Shown: piece by piece, positions 12,562-24,443 of the stretch
Layout of the letters: the number at the start of each line of letters is the position of its first letter
Position numbering within the stretch: the stretch's first letter is position 1
DNA from: Leucaena leucocephala
Lineage: Eukaryota > Streptophyta > Magnoliopsida > Fabales > Fabaceae
Reading direction: 5' to 3'
Assembly (NCBI GenBank): GCA_037074615.1
Contig: CM073538.1
Coordinates: 22,593,068 to 22,657,067 of the forward strand
Length of the DNA: 64,000 bases
Made by a program: the position numbers and the translations under genes
Notes under the pieces: generated by a model
Told to the model about the DNA's origin: nothing
The model's database searches: none
The model's input: only the letters and a program-made list of their open reading frames with translations

Positions 12562-14923
12562 TTTTGTAGAATGAAACAGAGGAAAGTGGTTTGTGTTTGT
12601 GTTTAGGAATGAATCAAGCAGACGACGACTTGGAGGTGTTATTAATAGGAAGCAAGGCTGACAGGAATCTAGGAGACACGTGGCAGGATGTGGAGACAGA
12701 AACAAGATGCTTCAAGTTCGAGAGGGAGAGGGAGAGCGAGAAGGGGACACGTGGAAGAAATACTTGGACGTTCAGGTGCTTTGCTGGAAATGAACGTACT
12801 ACTCCTACATCCTCTCAAATCAATGTCAACCTCCAATTCAAGTAAGTATCCAACTGTATCCTTCCTTTCCTGGTCAACAATATTACAATTAGTTACTACA
12901 ACTATTTACTACATAATCAACTTCCTATATAACTTAGAATCCGGCCACCTAATAGACACTCCATATAAGAGAACACGACAAAAATCATTTAAAAAAGGTT
13001 AAACAATCATAACTTAACCAATAAAACACACTCATCCAATCGTAAATATTAAGAATTAATTAATTTAGATTAATTAAAAAATAAGATAATTTAATTCATT
13101 ATAATAAATATAATTTTATATTCCTAATATATATATACATTAATTTTTTTTAAAAAAATATAAGTATAAAATATATTAAGTAGTATATTTATCAAAATTA
13201 AAGCTATAACTTTAATATTAAGTACTGGAGGGATGGGAGTATCTCTTAAAATCTCAATCATGGATGATGATAGAGATATCATAAATTTTATGCTAACATA
13301 ATAAATAAGAAAAATCAAAATGGGCCATGGCGATTTGAAGCACAATCTCAACAAATTATAAATATAAAAATTATTTGTAAATAAATAAATAAAATGAATA
13401 AATATAATTTCAAATACAGGATTAGGATCATTTGAAATTGAATTTGTACGGTTTGACAAAATACATTATTATTCAACCTGTTTTCGTTTGATGAAATTAA
13501 CTAACAGTGTGCATATTTCGTTATTTTAAATTAAAGAATGACTTCAATAAAATTTAAGTTTTGTATGATATTCCCAAATTAATCTTTTAAAAGACTAAGA
13601 AAATAATTTTAATATTGAAGGGTCATGTGATTTTATGGTTTGGAATTATTGGATTTGAAATTTGATTTTCTTGTGAAGAAATTAAAGGAATTTGGAATGG
13701 TAAACAAGAATGGGGAAAGGAAGGAAAGAGATGGATGCATGCATGGTCAAGGTCAAACCGACTAAACAAAGGGTACAGGTGGACCAATAAGGTGGGGACG
13801 CCTCGCTTACCGCCCTAGAATCTCCCATGTAAGCGCGTTTTCTCACACAAGCCTTAAACCCAATCCAATGGATGCATGCTTACAGTAATATTATTATCTT
13901 TATTATTTATTAATCAAAGGCCTTCATCATCATGATTACCCTAATGACTTGCATTTTTACTACAAACATTTCTTGTTAATTAATTAAATGCCTCTGCCTA
14001 CCCACCAATAAATGGACGCCACTTTAATTCCCCCCATTTGATTCTCAGTTTTGCTCTAATTAATCAAACTTATAATTATTATTAACCATGCATTTTCTCC
14101 AATATAATCTTCTTTTTCCTCCATTATATCCTCTTGTTTCATAACAATTCATTCCCTAACCATGATTATTAGCATTCGTTCACATTGCAACACTTCACTT
14201 GCTGTTTCCACATACTGTGGATTAGATTATATTAAATTTCCTGATATATATAAATATCTTAATAATTAAATATTTAATATTTTTATTTAAATATTGTGAG
14301 ATTCATTCACATGAAAACCTTGTCTCAATGATACCCGCGGATTAGAGAAACAGAAGTCTACAAGCAAAAACAAGATCAAGCGTCATGTACATACATGATA
14401 AGGAATTATATATAAATAAACAAGTCAACATTATAAGATATATAATAATATTGAACAATCTTAAACTATATCGATATTGATGAAACCGATGAAGTGGAGA
14501 TTTTGGGCTGTTGGATGGGGTGAAAGTTAATGTTGATGGAGTTAAGGGAATTAGGTTTAGCTGATTATGAGGGCATCTTCTAATCTGATGATGTCCAAAA
14601 TGAAAATGAATGTGACATACATATGTGTCCAAAATGAGATCAGTCGTCATATATATGAAGCTGAGTTTCTGAGATGGTTATGCTTGGGATATGCTATATT
14701 GCTAATGAACAAGTTAACAACGCGACTTTATGCAATTATATGGAAAAGTACCGTTGTCACGTCAAAGCATTAACATATCTTGCTAATATTAGGGATTACC
14801 CAGTTTGAGTTTTCCCACCAACAACTAAGAAGACGACTCATTTGTGGCGACAAATCCACGAATGAAGGAATGAATCAAACTAATTATATATATTTGGACG
14901 TACATGTCAAATATTTCAACAAG

Positions 14924-14976
14924 GATGACGTGGATGGGGAAGCACGTGGACCAATCAGGGGATGCCCAGTATAAAG
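14924..14976 (+). promoter_or_regulatory. Promoter-like block without an obvious gene
   Basis: Within about 50 bases there is an ACGT element (GATGACGTGG, 14924-14933), a G-box CACGTG (14943-14948), a CCAAT box (14951-14955) and TATAAAG (14970-14976). A (GA)10 tract, common in plant 5' leaders, lies about 120 bases downstream. No convincing reading frame follows for over 1 kb, so a non-coding transcript or chance are both possible. Confidence 0.3.
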
Positions 14977-16980
14977 CTTTGCACCACAATATTATATATA
15001 TCCATGCAAGTGACACAACACCTAATTAATTAGTACATATATGACAATTAGGGACAAGAACAATGCTGATGACGAATAATTATAAACTATCGAGAGAGAG
15101 AGAGAGAGAGAGAAGTTGAGTGATTGATTATTTGTGATAGGTATGTAACGAAATGTAGTATACGTAGCCAAGTGATTAATCATGTCACTCTTTTGAACAA
15201 AGCATATCTCTGGTTTCTGGTTTTATTTTGCTTTCACACCACAAGAACCAATTAATCAAGGGTAAATATAATGATTATACGTATGTATATATGATGAGAA
15301 GGAAAATGGGAGGGTTAAGGACGTAATATACGCGTTGCTTCCTACACCCTACATTCTCATTTGATTCTTCGTTGGAAGGCACCATGCATATATAGCATAA
15401 ACATATATCCAACACCAACAATACCAACGTGACGCATGTAAACTTACTACAATTCTCACCTACGTCCCTTTGAGAGCTTGTCAAGCAAAATGACAATTCT
15501 GTAACCATTAATTAATTGTAGCCCTAATTGTGAAATAAAATCAAGTAGAAAGAGGACCTCACGATCCCTCAACGACCCTCAATCATGGCCCTTTATCTTT
15601 TCTCCCTCTTCCCTTACATTCTTCTTTAAAATCACTCTTTCCAACCATTTTTCCGTACAATCTTTATATGTGCACATATAACTTTTTATTAAAAATAATC
15701 ATATTTAACATACTATCGAGCATTCTTTAAATTTTAATTTATCATATTATAAATTTAAAGTTTATTAGTAATGTCAATGGTCTTATACCTAGTATACCTT
15801 TAATGAATTAGGACATACACTCAATAGGCTCCAATAAGAATAAGGAGAAATATGAGTCCATTAGGACAATTTTATCTTTATTTTGTAATAATCAAATTCT
15901 AGTAACCGTTGACATGATATGAGATGTGAGGGATCGAGGGAGTATTTGTTTATGGGTAAATGTAACTCTTATATTATGTTAGACTCTCTCTTAGAAACCT
16001 CTCCCTTCTCTCTCTCTCTCTCTCTCTCTCGTGCATTTAATGTGTGGCGTAAACTAAGTTTGAACTGTGATATGGTTATGATTGTAGAGCTGCTTCATTG
16101 GAATAACAACTATGTTTTTTTTACCAAAAAAAACTATGCTTAAATCCTTCCATGTCAAATATAAAATTCAAGATAAATTATGTTATTAAAACTCGTAAAT
16201 AGTGTGGCTTATTTATTATTGAAAGAATGTCTAATTAAATGTATTATGAGAAATTTTTTATTTTACATTAGAGTATCTATTACAGAGTGGATCGATTTGA
16301 CATATAATATCCTTACTGTTTTTTTCTTCAACTTTTAACTTACGAAATAATAAAATAAGCTGAGAGAATGTAATGTTTAAATTACTACATATAGTTTATC
16401 GAACAGTAATTTCGTTTTTTTAAAAATAAAATTGAATCCGAAGCATTTTTTATTTTAAATGATTGTATTAGCTAGTAATGAGATAATAAGAAGGGCATGA
16501 AATGAAACATAGTAATTAAATGAGTGCGCTGTGGTGATAGGATGGGAAGGGCCCCGCTGGCAGACTGATATGGGTAATGGTCGGTGCCTCCGGGAAGGAA
16601 TGTCGGATTTGGAATTAAATACTTAGAAAGTCAGTCAAAGGGATCAAGTTACTGTGGCCATTATAGGGAGTTTTGTCATATTGCTAAGGCTTAGTGCTTT
16701 GCTGATTCTGGGATCTTAATTACCCCCACAATTACAAATTAGTGTCTTAATCTGGTATCATGAAAACTACATTTTCCTAATTTAGCTTACTCCAATCAAA
16801 TAGACTCTCATTATTTGTGATTTTAAATAAAATAAAAATGTTAAAATACTCTCAGATAACCTAAATACATGTTCATATGTTAAGTCTTAGACTAATCATT
16901 GTGGTCAGCTGTTTAATTATCTTAAGTGGAGGCCCCATATGGAGGGAATTAATAGTCCCTACTACTGACAGTGAGATATC

Positions 16981-17014
<34 letters not shown>

Positions 17015-18789
17015 AGCCTTAAACTAATTATCATCCACATCAAAGGCGAAGGCAATAGCGACTCCTCTCATCATCTGGTTTTGTTGTATCCATGTCACTC
17101 GCTAGCTCATTCTCTTTTACGTACTTTAGGATTTTCTTAATTATTTGCTCTGAATCAGTTCTCATGAAGGGCTGGCCATTATGGTAAGATGCGAATAAGA
17201 GAGTACCTCAGGACCAACATATATATTTGCTGATTTATTAGCTTCTAAGGAATCGGAGAACAGGGCAAAGTGTGCAGTGTATGAGTTCAGCACCAACATC
17301 TTCCAACCGTCACTATGGCTTATTAAGATAGCTTTTGGCAGCCATGACTTTTCCCATGCAAACATGTATATATCACAAGTACTTTGCGTTGGTTGTAGAA
17401 TTATCCTCATGATCAACAAGTTGAACAGCCAAAAGAGCAGTCAAAAGGGTTTGCTCAGCAAGAGCCCATCAATCTTATCCGCCCACCCTTAATATATTAT
17501 CATTACTTTGGATCACACCAAGTTGTTTCTTATTGCATGTCAGAAATTAAAGGAGAGGATGAGCAAACGTACCAGATCTGGATCCGGGTTGAACCATCGA
17601 AGCTACGGATCAGCTCACTGGCAAGGTTTAGACTAGATGCACCCACAAACACGAGAGAAACGGAGAGATAGAGAGATAGCAAAAAAACTAAGGGAGGCAT
17701 TTCCTATTCATCATATCCACAATATTTTAGAGGAAAGTAAAATCTCTCTCATTTACTACAAAAAATCTCACGTTTGCTCATCAATTCACTCCATGAATGA
17801 AATGCCCTCTTTATTTAATTAGAAAGCTTTCTCCTTTTTCCTAATTAAATAGTTTGGCCCATCCAACGCATATCATTGTGCATTACTAAGGATCACTTAG
17901 TTCTTTGGTTTGTTTGTCTCACCCGATCAGGCCTGTTCAAAAGTCTTGCTGTTGTAAGATCGGTGATCTCTCCTGTAAACCAAACAAAGTGATGAATATG
18001 ATCAGCAGCAAAAGAGAGGAACTTGCTCCTTTTCTGCAACGACATGGCCAATCACTTCTTTCCCACTACGCCAGCTACTAGCTAGGTGGCCTTTGCTTTT
18101 CCTTAAGATCAACAATATATCCTTATTGGAAACTTACCTTATATCACAACTGCTACAAGTAGATAACATTTGTCATCAATTATATACCCTCTCATTTCGT
18201 AATCCTAAATATAAGATATAATTTATAATACAAATTATATTATAATCAATATCTTATATTTAATATCATAGTAGCACTAATTAGTTGGCTTGTTATATAA
18301 CTTATGTGATTAAAGTATTGCTTTGCTAATTATGGATTAAGAATTATCTTATTCTTTCAGCCAATATGATGCGGTCTGACTATAAGAAGTATGAATCGTT
18401 TCATAAGGTGTATTTTAAGTTCAAACCTTGCGTGCCAGGGAGAAAAAATAAATCTTCTTCGTTAAGTATAATTAATTATTCTCTACTCACTAGATTGATA
18501 CCATTTGCTACAATTATTTAGACGTGACATATACGATATATATAACTCATATATGTACACACAGCATTGAGTAGAGTAGGATGGGATATCGAACAAACTC
18601 AGGGCTTGAGAAATCTAAATTAGATATCATATTCACAGCTCAGAAATGAAAACCAACACAAACAAATAAAATAAATATAAATTCTTGTTAGCACATGAAT
18701 TATTATTCTTCGTCCTCACCATTATTCTGGCAATGCAAGCGTGAAAGGTGTTTGTTGATATATATAATTACATAGAATATAAACAGAAC

Positions 18790-19010
18790 AAATAAATAAA
18801 TAAAAGGGAAAGCATGCTAATTGCTTTATATTTTTATTTTTATTGTTTTGAAAGTCATATTCATCAAGCTCCTCTTCTCCAACACCAACACGTAGCACTT
18901 TCTCAAATCTGCAGTCGACACCTTCACCCAAGTCCCGACAACCTTTTCCTTTCTTAATTTCCGGTGTGATATTCATCACAACATATTCTGCACTTTCCTT
19001 ACATAAAACG
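18790..19010 (-). CDS. Possible orphan exon or small-protein frame
   Basis: On the minus strand an AG acceptor-like site (TTTAGTTTAG) at about 19042 is followed by an open frame rich in charged residues, including VSDDDCIIFDVLCKESAEYV and GCRDLGEGVDCRFEKVLRVG, then EEELDEYDF. An internal Met lies at 18979. Composition looks coding in an otherwise AT-rich area, but I recognise no family and no partner exon. It could be a relic exon or chance. Confidence 0.22.
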
Positions 19011-19670
19011 TCAAAGATTATACAATCATCATCAGAAACCTAAACTAAATAAAAAACTACATCATGCTGAAATCGCAACTTTAGTGTCATTCCTACTTGG
19101 TCTCAGATTAATAACATTTTTTTATTAGAAAGAGGTATAAACCATCATATATTTGATTTGAACGCCCCTTATTTATCACTAGGACAGTGCCTCAAATGCA
19201 AATTAATAATATTTATGAGAATATATTTTGTAGCATATATGTATCATTTTATTAGAGGTAAGGACCTATTCAAAGCGTTGTTAGGTATTTTCTAGCACTT
19301 GGAAATTTTCTAATCTAGACAAAGTTAACTTGGGCCTAAATATACCGGCGAGTTAAACTGTTGTTGGGTTTGGGTTAATTAAGCCCATTCTAGGGCCCAA
19401 TAATTGGGAAAAAGATTGGGCCTGGAAGCCCACGTATACATGGGGAAAGGAGAAATAAATAGAAGCATGAGCATGATGATGATGATGGGAAAACGCGGTA
19501 TAATGAAGACTTGTAACCACCAAGCAAGGGCACGTCCTGATTGAAATCTGGCAAGATGTAAAATCCTGTGAAAAGGTTGCAAAACCCAATTATGACAAAT
19601 GTTGTTCTTCCCCGATACGTTGAATTGCAGCGGCCCCTTTTCAAAGGCAAGATCCCTTCTCCCCATTACT

Positions 19671-20296
19671 TTAGGGTTTGTTTGGTTGAGGGATTTTGGA
19701 GGGGAGGGAAAAGAAAAGTGTGTTTGGTTGGAAAAAATGAAGGGAAGGGGAGGAGAGATTTTTTATCTTTTTGTGATCCCCTCCCTTTCAAAAGTGGGGA
19801 TTTTTTGAGGGGAGGAAAACTTTTGCCTCTTTTTTGACTAAAATGCCCTCAAGCTTTTTTTAATATTTCAATTGTACCCTCAAACCTTTTTTTTTATTTT
19901 TCTCACATCTAATTTTTTCTTTAATTGCATAATAATTATAATAAAACTTAATAAGTATAATAAATTATTTATATATTATATTAAAATATATAATAATTAT
20001 AAAATTAATAAGAAATAATGTTAAAATTTTATTATATTTTTTAATTTTATTATATATATAAATGAGATAAAAAAATTTAAGATTCATAAATTAAAAAATA
20101 ATAATTTTAATATAAATATTATAAATAAATAATAAATAAATTTAAATAAAGAGATAAGGGTATATTTGTCAACTTTTAATTAACCCCTCTCCCCTTCTAA
20201 ACTAAACAAAAAATATTATTCATTAACCCCCTACATTTTTCTATCCTCCTTTAAATTAACCTAATTTATCCTCCGCTGAACCAAACATAGCCTAAA
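19671..20296. mobile_element. MITE-like element with inverted termini
   Basis: The left end TAGGGTTTGTTTGGTTGAGG matches the reverse complement of the right end, TAGGCTATGTTTGGTTCAGC, over about 20 bases with a few mismatches. G-rich sub-terminal sequence on the left mirrors C-rich sequence on the right, and the middle is almost pure A/T. There is no transposase frame. The TTTGGTT termini resemble non-autonomous hAT or PIF-type elements. No clean target duplication was found, so the superfamily is open. Confidence 0.5.
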
Positions 20297-20468
20297 TATG
20301 TGAACATGATCAAAGACACTTTTTGAATATCTCAAACAGTTCTCTCTTCTCCCACGTTTCGGTATATTCGTGCCTATTTAAGATTTGAGCCTTTCGAGAT
20401 CCAAACACAGAACCTCCATCACCCCCCCCCCCCACACACCAACAGGCTCTCTCTTGTTGTAAAACGCC

Positions 20469-21735
20469 ATGGATAGTTTGAGTTTCAAGGTTCGTTGTCC
20501 TCCGACTGTAATGAGTAATGGTAAAAATGGCTTCTCTGCTCTCAGCATCACAGCTTCTCATCAAGAAGACGACGAAGCCTCTGCCAATCATGTCCATCTC
20601 AACTCTCCTGGATGGTTTTCTGAGTTTTGTTCAATTTGGCCAGGTGGGATTATATATATATAATAACTTACATTATGGAGTTTTGAGAGATACCTTATCA
20701 TCTTTCTCATGTCCTCTCCCTCTCCCTCCCCTTTTCTCTAAGCTTTGAAGTTTGTGCAATTGTTGATGATCGTCACTATTATATAAATGGAATATAAGAT
20801 CTCACATACAGAAATGTTTGTGAAAAAAAAATCCTTTCGATGGATGGCATTGGAAAACATCTATCTATGACAATGCTTTTCCCTTAGTACACTTTTCTCT
20901 TTTAAGCATGGGTACCTTGTAATTGAAGCAATTCAATTATATTTGAGACGCTATGAAATATTAAATATAGGTATAAATATAAGTGTTCCCTTTAGTCTTT
21001 TCAAGATGAGCTTGAAAATACTTAAAAAAATACTTTTGCACCTTACAAGACAAATTAAAACTCTCTTATATATTTATTTTATTAAGTGCGAAATCAATTC
21101 TTTATAACTAATCTAAATGCACTCTTACTAACGTGGAATTCCTAGAACAAACGCATAATATCTTTTGTATGCACGTTTAATTTTTAAAACCAGCCTCTGT
21201 ATATGCAATTTAAATATGAGTTTTAATGTATCACATATAATATTATATATATGCATGCTTCATCTTATTTTTATTCCCTAATATTCATAAGTATTTTTAT
21301 CTTAAGAATTGGTGTTTTGTGAGAATAAAAAATAATCAATTCTAAATTAATAATCAAAATTAATTAATAAAAAAAATCATCATTCATGATGCCTTCTTGA
21401 ATTTTACGTTAATATGTTCCTACATTACTTCTAGCCATTTATTTATTATCTCCCCCCCCCCCTTTTTCTTGATATATGTACTCAACCAACCACATGTATT
21501 CACGTTTATTCCTCAGTCCCTTTCTTTAACGTGTGAAACGTTAAAGAATGACACCTTAATTTCTTCCTTATTCAAAAGTTCATCACACAAGAGGCTGCTT
21601 TATTTTTTTCAAAGCTCGTTTGTTTCTAGCTTATCCCATAGAAAAGAAGGAATATTAAGCAATCTAGAGTCTGCATAATTTGAGACGATCATGCTTTTAA
21701 GGTTAAACTTTCCATAAAGCTATAACCAATTAAGT

Positions 21736-21773
<38 letters not shown>

Positions 21774-23109
21774 CAGGACAAGCACACTTTTTGAAGGTTG
21801 AAAATATTTTGTTCCAAGGCAAGTCTCAGTACCAATCCATGCTGGTATTTCAGGTGATACTAATAGCTCTCCCTTAACATATTATATTCATTCACTTTTT
21901 CTTAAAAAGATATTAAATACATTCCAATTAGTTCGATCATTAATTTAGAAATAAATTACACCAACTATCGTTCAAGTTTTGAGACTAAATTGTTTCAAAA
22001 ATTACACTTGAAATTATTTTCTTTATCAGCGAGGTTATGTTTTCAAAAGTATATTGAAAAAAAAAATGATAATTTCAAGCTTTCTTCTAGTATTCATCAA
22101 CGTGTCAAGCTAAAGTAGTAGCTTTTGAAACAGGAACGTACAATCCAGTAGTATTTATTTAAAGGCAATCTGCATATTGAGTTTAGATTCTTTTTGCTTT
22201 ATGAAATGCAGTCAGAAAGCTATGGTAAAGTATTTGTGTTGGACGGAGCACTGCAACTGACAGAGAAAGACGAATGTTCATACCAAGAGATGATGACTCA
22301 TCTTCCTCTTTGTTCTATCCCTAACCCAAAAAAGGTTCCACTCGTTCTGACACAGGATAATGAATTGAAGTTTGTGGAAGATATATAGATTAATTCTCTC
22401 TGATAGAAATGAACTGGGCACTGCACATATATTTCAGGTGCTGCTTATAGGAGGGGGAGATGGAGGCATCCTCAGAGAAATTTCTCGCCACTCTTCTGTG
22501 GAGCAAATCGACATTTGTGAAATTGACACTATGCTCATTGATGTAAGCAAATCATATATCCACATAATGCTTGCTTTTATTCTCATTGATGTAAGCCAAT
22601 CATATATCCACATAATGCTTGCTTTTACTCTGCGTTCACATTAACTAATTCTTTATATGAATTTGACGTTTGAAGGTGTACAAGGAATATTTCCCAAATG
22701 TAGCTGTTGGATACAAGGACTCTCGAGTAAAGCTTCATGTCACAGATGGTAAGTATATTAAAGTAGTTTGTTTGTTGTGCCATGATTCCCACCTCCTCGA
22801 GAAAGTTTCCCACATTGGCTGGGAAAGTTAAACTCTTGAACTTCAACAGTTAACTTTTGACGTCTGACTCTCTTAAACAATATATATATATACATCCGCC
22901 ATGGGTGCGCTTTTGAAGTCTGGTCTGAAAACTTGAGATTTGTGCAGGAACTTTGTTTCTGAAATCTGTTGAAAAAGGCAGCTACGATGCAATAATAGTA
23001 GATGCCTTCGACCCAATAAGTATATTCCAGCTACCTGTTCCTTTGATATATATATATATATATATATATAACCTCTTATATAGTTACATATTGTTGATTC
23101 TGTGTTGAG

Positions 23110-23144
<35 letters not shown>

Positions 23145-24443
23145 GGTGCAGGGGGTGATCATGAGCTATTAGAATCAGAGTTTTTTAAAGCGGCGTCAAG
23201 AGCTTTACGAGGAGGAGGAGTTGTGTGCATTCAAGCAGAGAGCTTATGGTGTCGCTCCCTAGACATTGAGCAGCTTTTCTCCAAATGCCGCCAAACCTTC
23301 AAAGGCTCCATTGATTATGCTTGGACCACTGTTCCTGCTTATCCAAGGCAATTTATCATCACGTGCTTCTCTCTTTTTTATATCTTTTCATCATCATCTC
23401 ACCATATCATTCTCATTATCTCCATCTATCTGTCTCTAATAATAACATTGTCGGCAAAAGCGCACCTTTCCTTCTTTAACTTCACGATTTTATTCCTATT
23501 CCTAAATTTTATAAGGTATTTTTTTAGTCCTCCAATTGAGTACATTTTATGCTCAAATCTAGACAATCTAGATTGATTTTGGATAGTCCAAATTTAATAT
23601 AATTTAATATATATTTAAATATTGTTTTGTATTAATATATGTTAAATTTAAAGTGAAGATAATCTTATAACTCTCACTTTAATTTATTCAAAAATAAATT
23701 TATCTTTAAAAAAATCATAAATAAAAAATTTAAAAATATTGATATATTAGTAATGATTGTTCAAAAAGTCATCATTAGTCTATTTGAGACTAATGGTAAT
23801 ATTAGGGTTAACAGATCCTTAAAACATAAAATCCTTGTATAATATTAAAGAACACTTTTATCCATTGCAGTATAACCTACATGAGTAATGTCATAAATAA
23901 GTAACAAAGCTTACCAAATGGTCTGCATTAGGATATTACTGACCTTTAATTTCTAGAATATCCCTTTTTCTTGCCTGAAAGAATTTGACATCTTCAATGT
24001 TGTCCCTAGAACTGTTTTAACAAATCAACAAATCGAATGTATATCTCTTGATTACCTTAGCGAGTGGTCTTTTCAATCATTCAATGTGTCTGGGGTGGAA
24101 TGGAGCCTGACGAAGAGGTTAATGAATTACTTTCAGTGGGGTCATAGGTTTCTTGCTTTGTTCAACACAAGGCCCTTTCGTGGACTTCAGATGTCCCATC
24201 AACCCCATAGATCCACACAGCTACGGCATTTCCAACCAACCCTTGAAGTTCTACAACTCTGAGGTACGTACCTACGTAGTACGTAATTAATCACCAAACC
24301 CTAAAATATATTTAATTAGTTATTAATTACCACTAATCAACCCTTTTTCATTGATCTGTTGTCTTCAGGTTCATTCAGCCGCCTTTTGCTTACCATCTTT
24401 TGCGAGAAAGGTCAGCAGCATTAAGCCCAAGAACAGCACTTAA
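20469..24443 (+). CDS. Divergent spermidine-synthase-like aminopropyltransferase
   Basis: Nine exons: 20469-20643, 21777-21853, 22212-22334, 22438-22542, 22676-22748, 22948-23019, 23152-23347, 24137-24263 and 24369-24443, giving 340 residues, the usual length for plant spermidine synthase. Family landmarks: GWFSEFCSIWPG near residue 50, YGKVFVLDGALQLTEKDE, HLPLCSIPNPKK, GGGDGG (131-136 region) for the decarboxylated-SAM site, DICEID near 150, GVIGFLLCST and SAAFCLPSF at the end. The enzyme family moves an aminopropyl group to putrescine in the cytosol or nucleus. Odd points: the near-invariant catalytic DSSDP is DAFDP here (D203, D206 kept), the following GPA is RGD, intron 7 has a GC donor, and a 48-bp tandem duplication copies the exon 4 donor. 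The frame is open throughout, so it may be functional, perhaps with altered substrate use. Confidence 0.82.
22534..22629 (+). repeat. 48-bp tandem duplication across a splice donor
   Basis: Two adjacent 48-bp copies (22534-22581 and 22582-22629) differ at about two bases. Each contains TTGATGTAAGC, the end of exon 4 plus its GT donor. Using the second donor (22591) instead of the first would add 16 in-frame codons without a stop. Confidence 0.85.
23109..23144 (+). repeat. (ATCT)n microsatellite in an intron
   Basis: About nine ATCT units lie immediately before the exon 7 acceptor of the spermidine-synthase-like gene, ending a few bases upstream of GGTGCAG. It therefore serves as the pyrimidine-containing acceptor region. 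Copy number is likely variable between individuals. Confidence 0.85.

Larger units (their letters stand above)
12562..20468. other. 7.9-kb gene-poor spacer
   Basis: No gene could be supported. It contains (GA)n at 15092-15112, (CT)n near 16006-16030, (TA)n near 16984-17011, a promoter-like block near 14924-14976, a possible orphan exon near 18790-19010, and a MITE-like element at about 19671-20296. I scanned for the mature sequences of common conserved plant miRNAs and recognised none. Confidence 0.6.

Noticed and set aside
12562..12705. In-frame 48-codon upstream extension of the PUB18-like gene
   Set aside because: The extension has no similarity to the family, while the Met at 12561 aligns with the known N-terminus.
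15275..15508. 77-codon minus-strand frame with a hydrophobic middle
   Set aside because: No family, no promoter on that strand, and it is typical of chance frames in AT-rich DNA.
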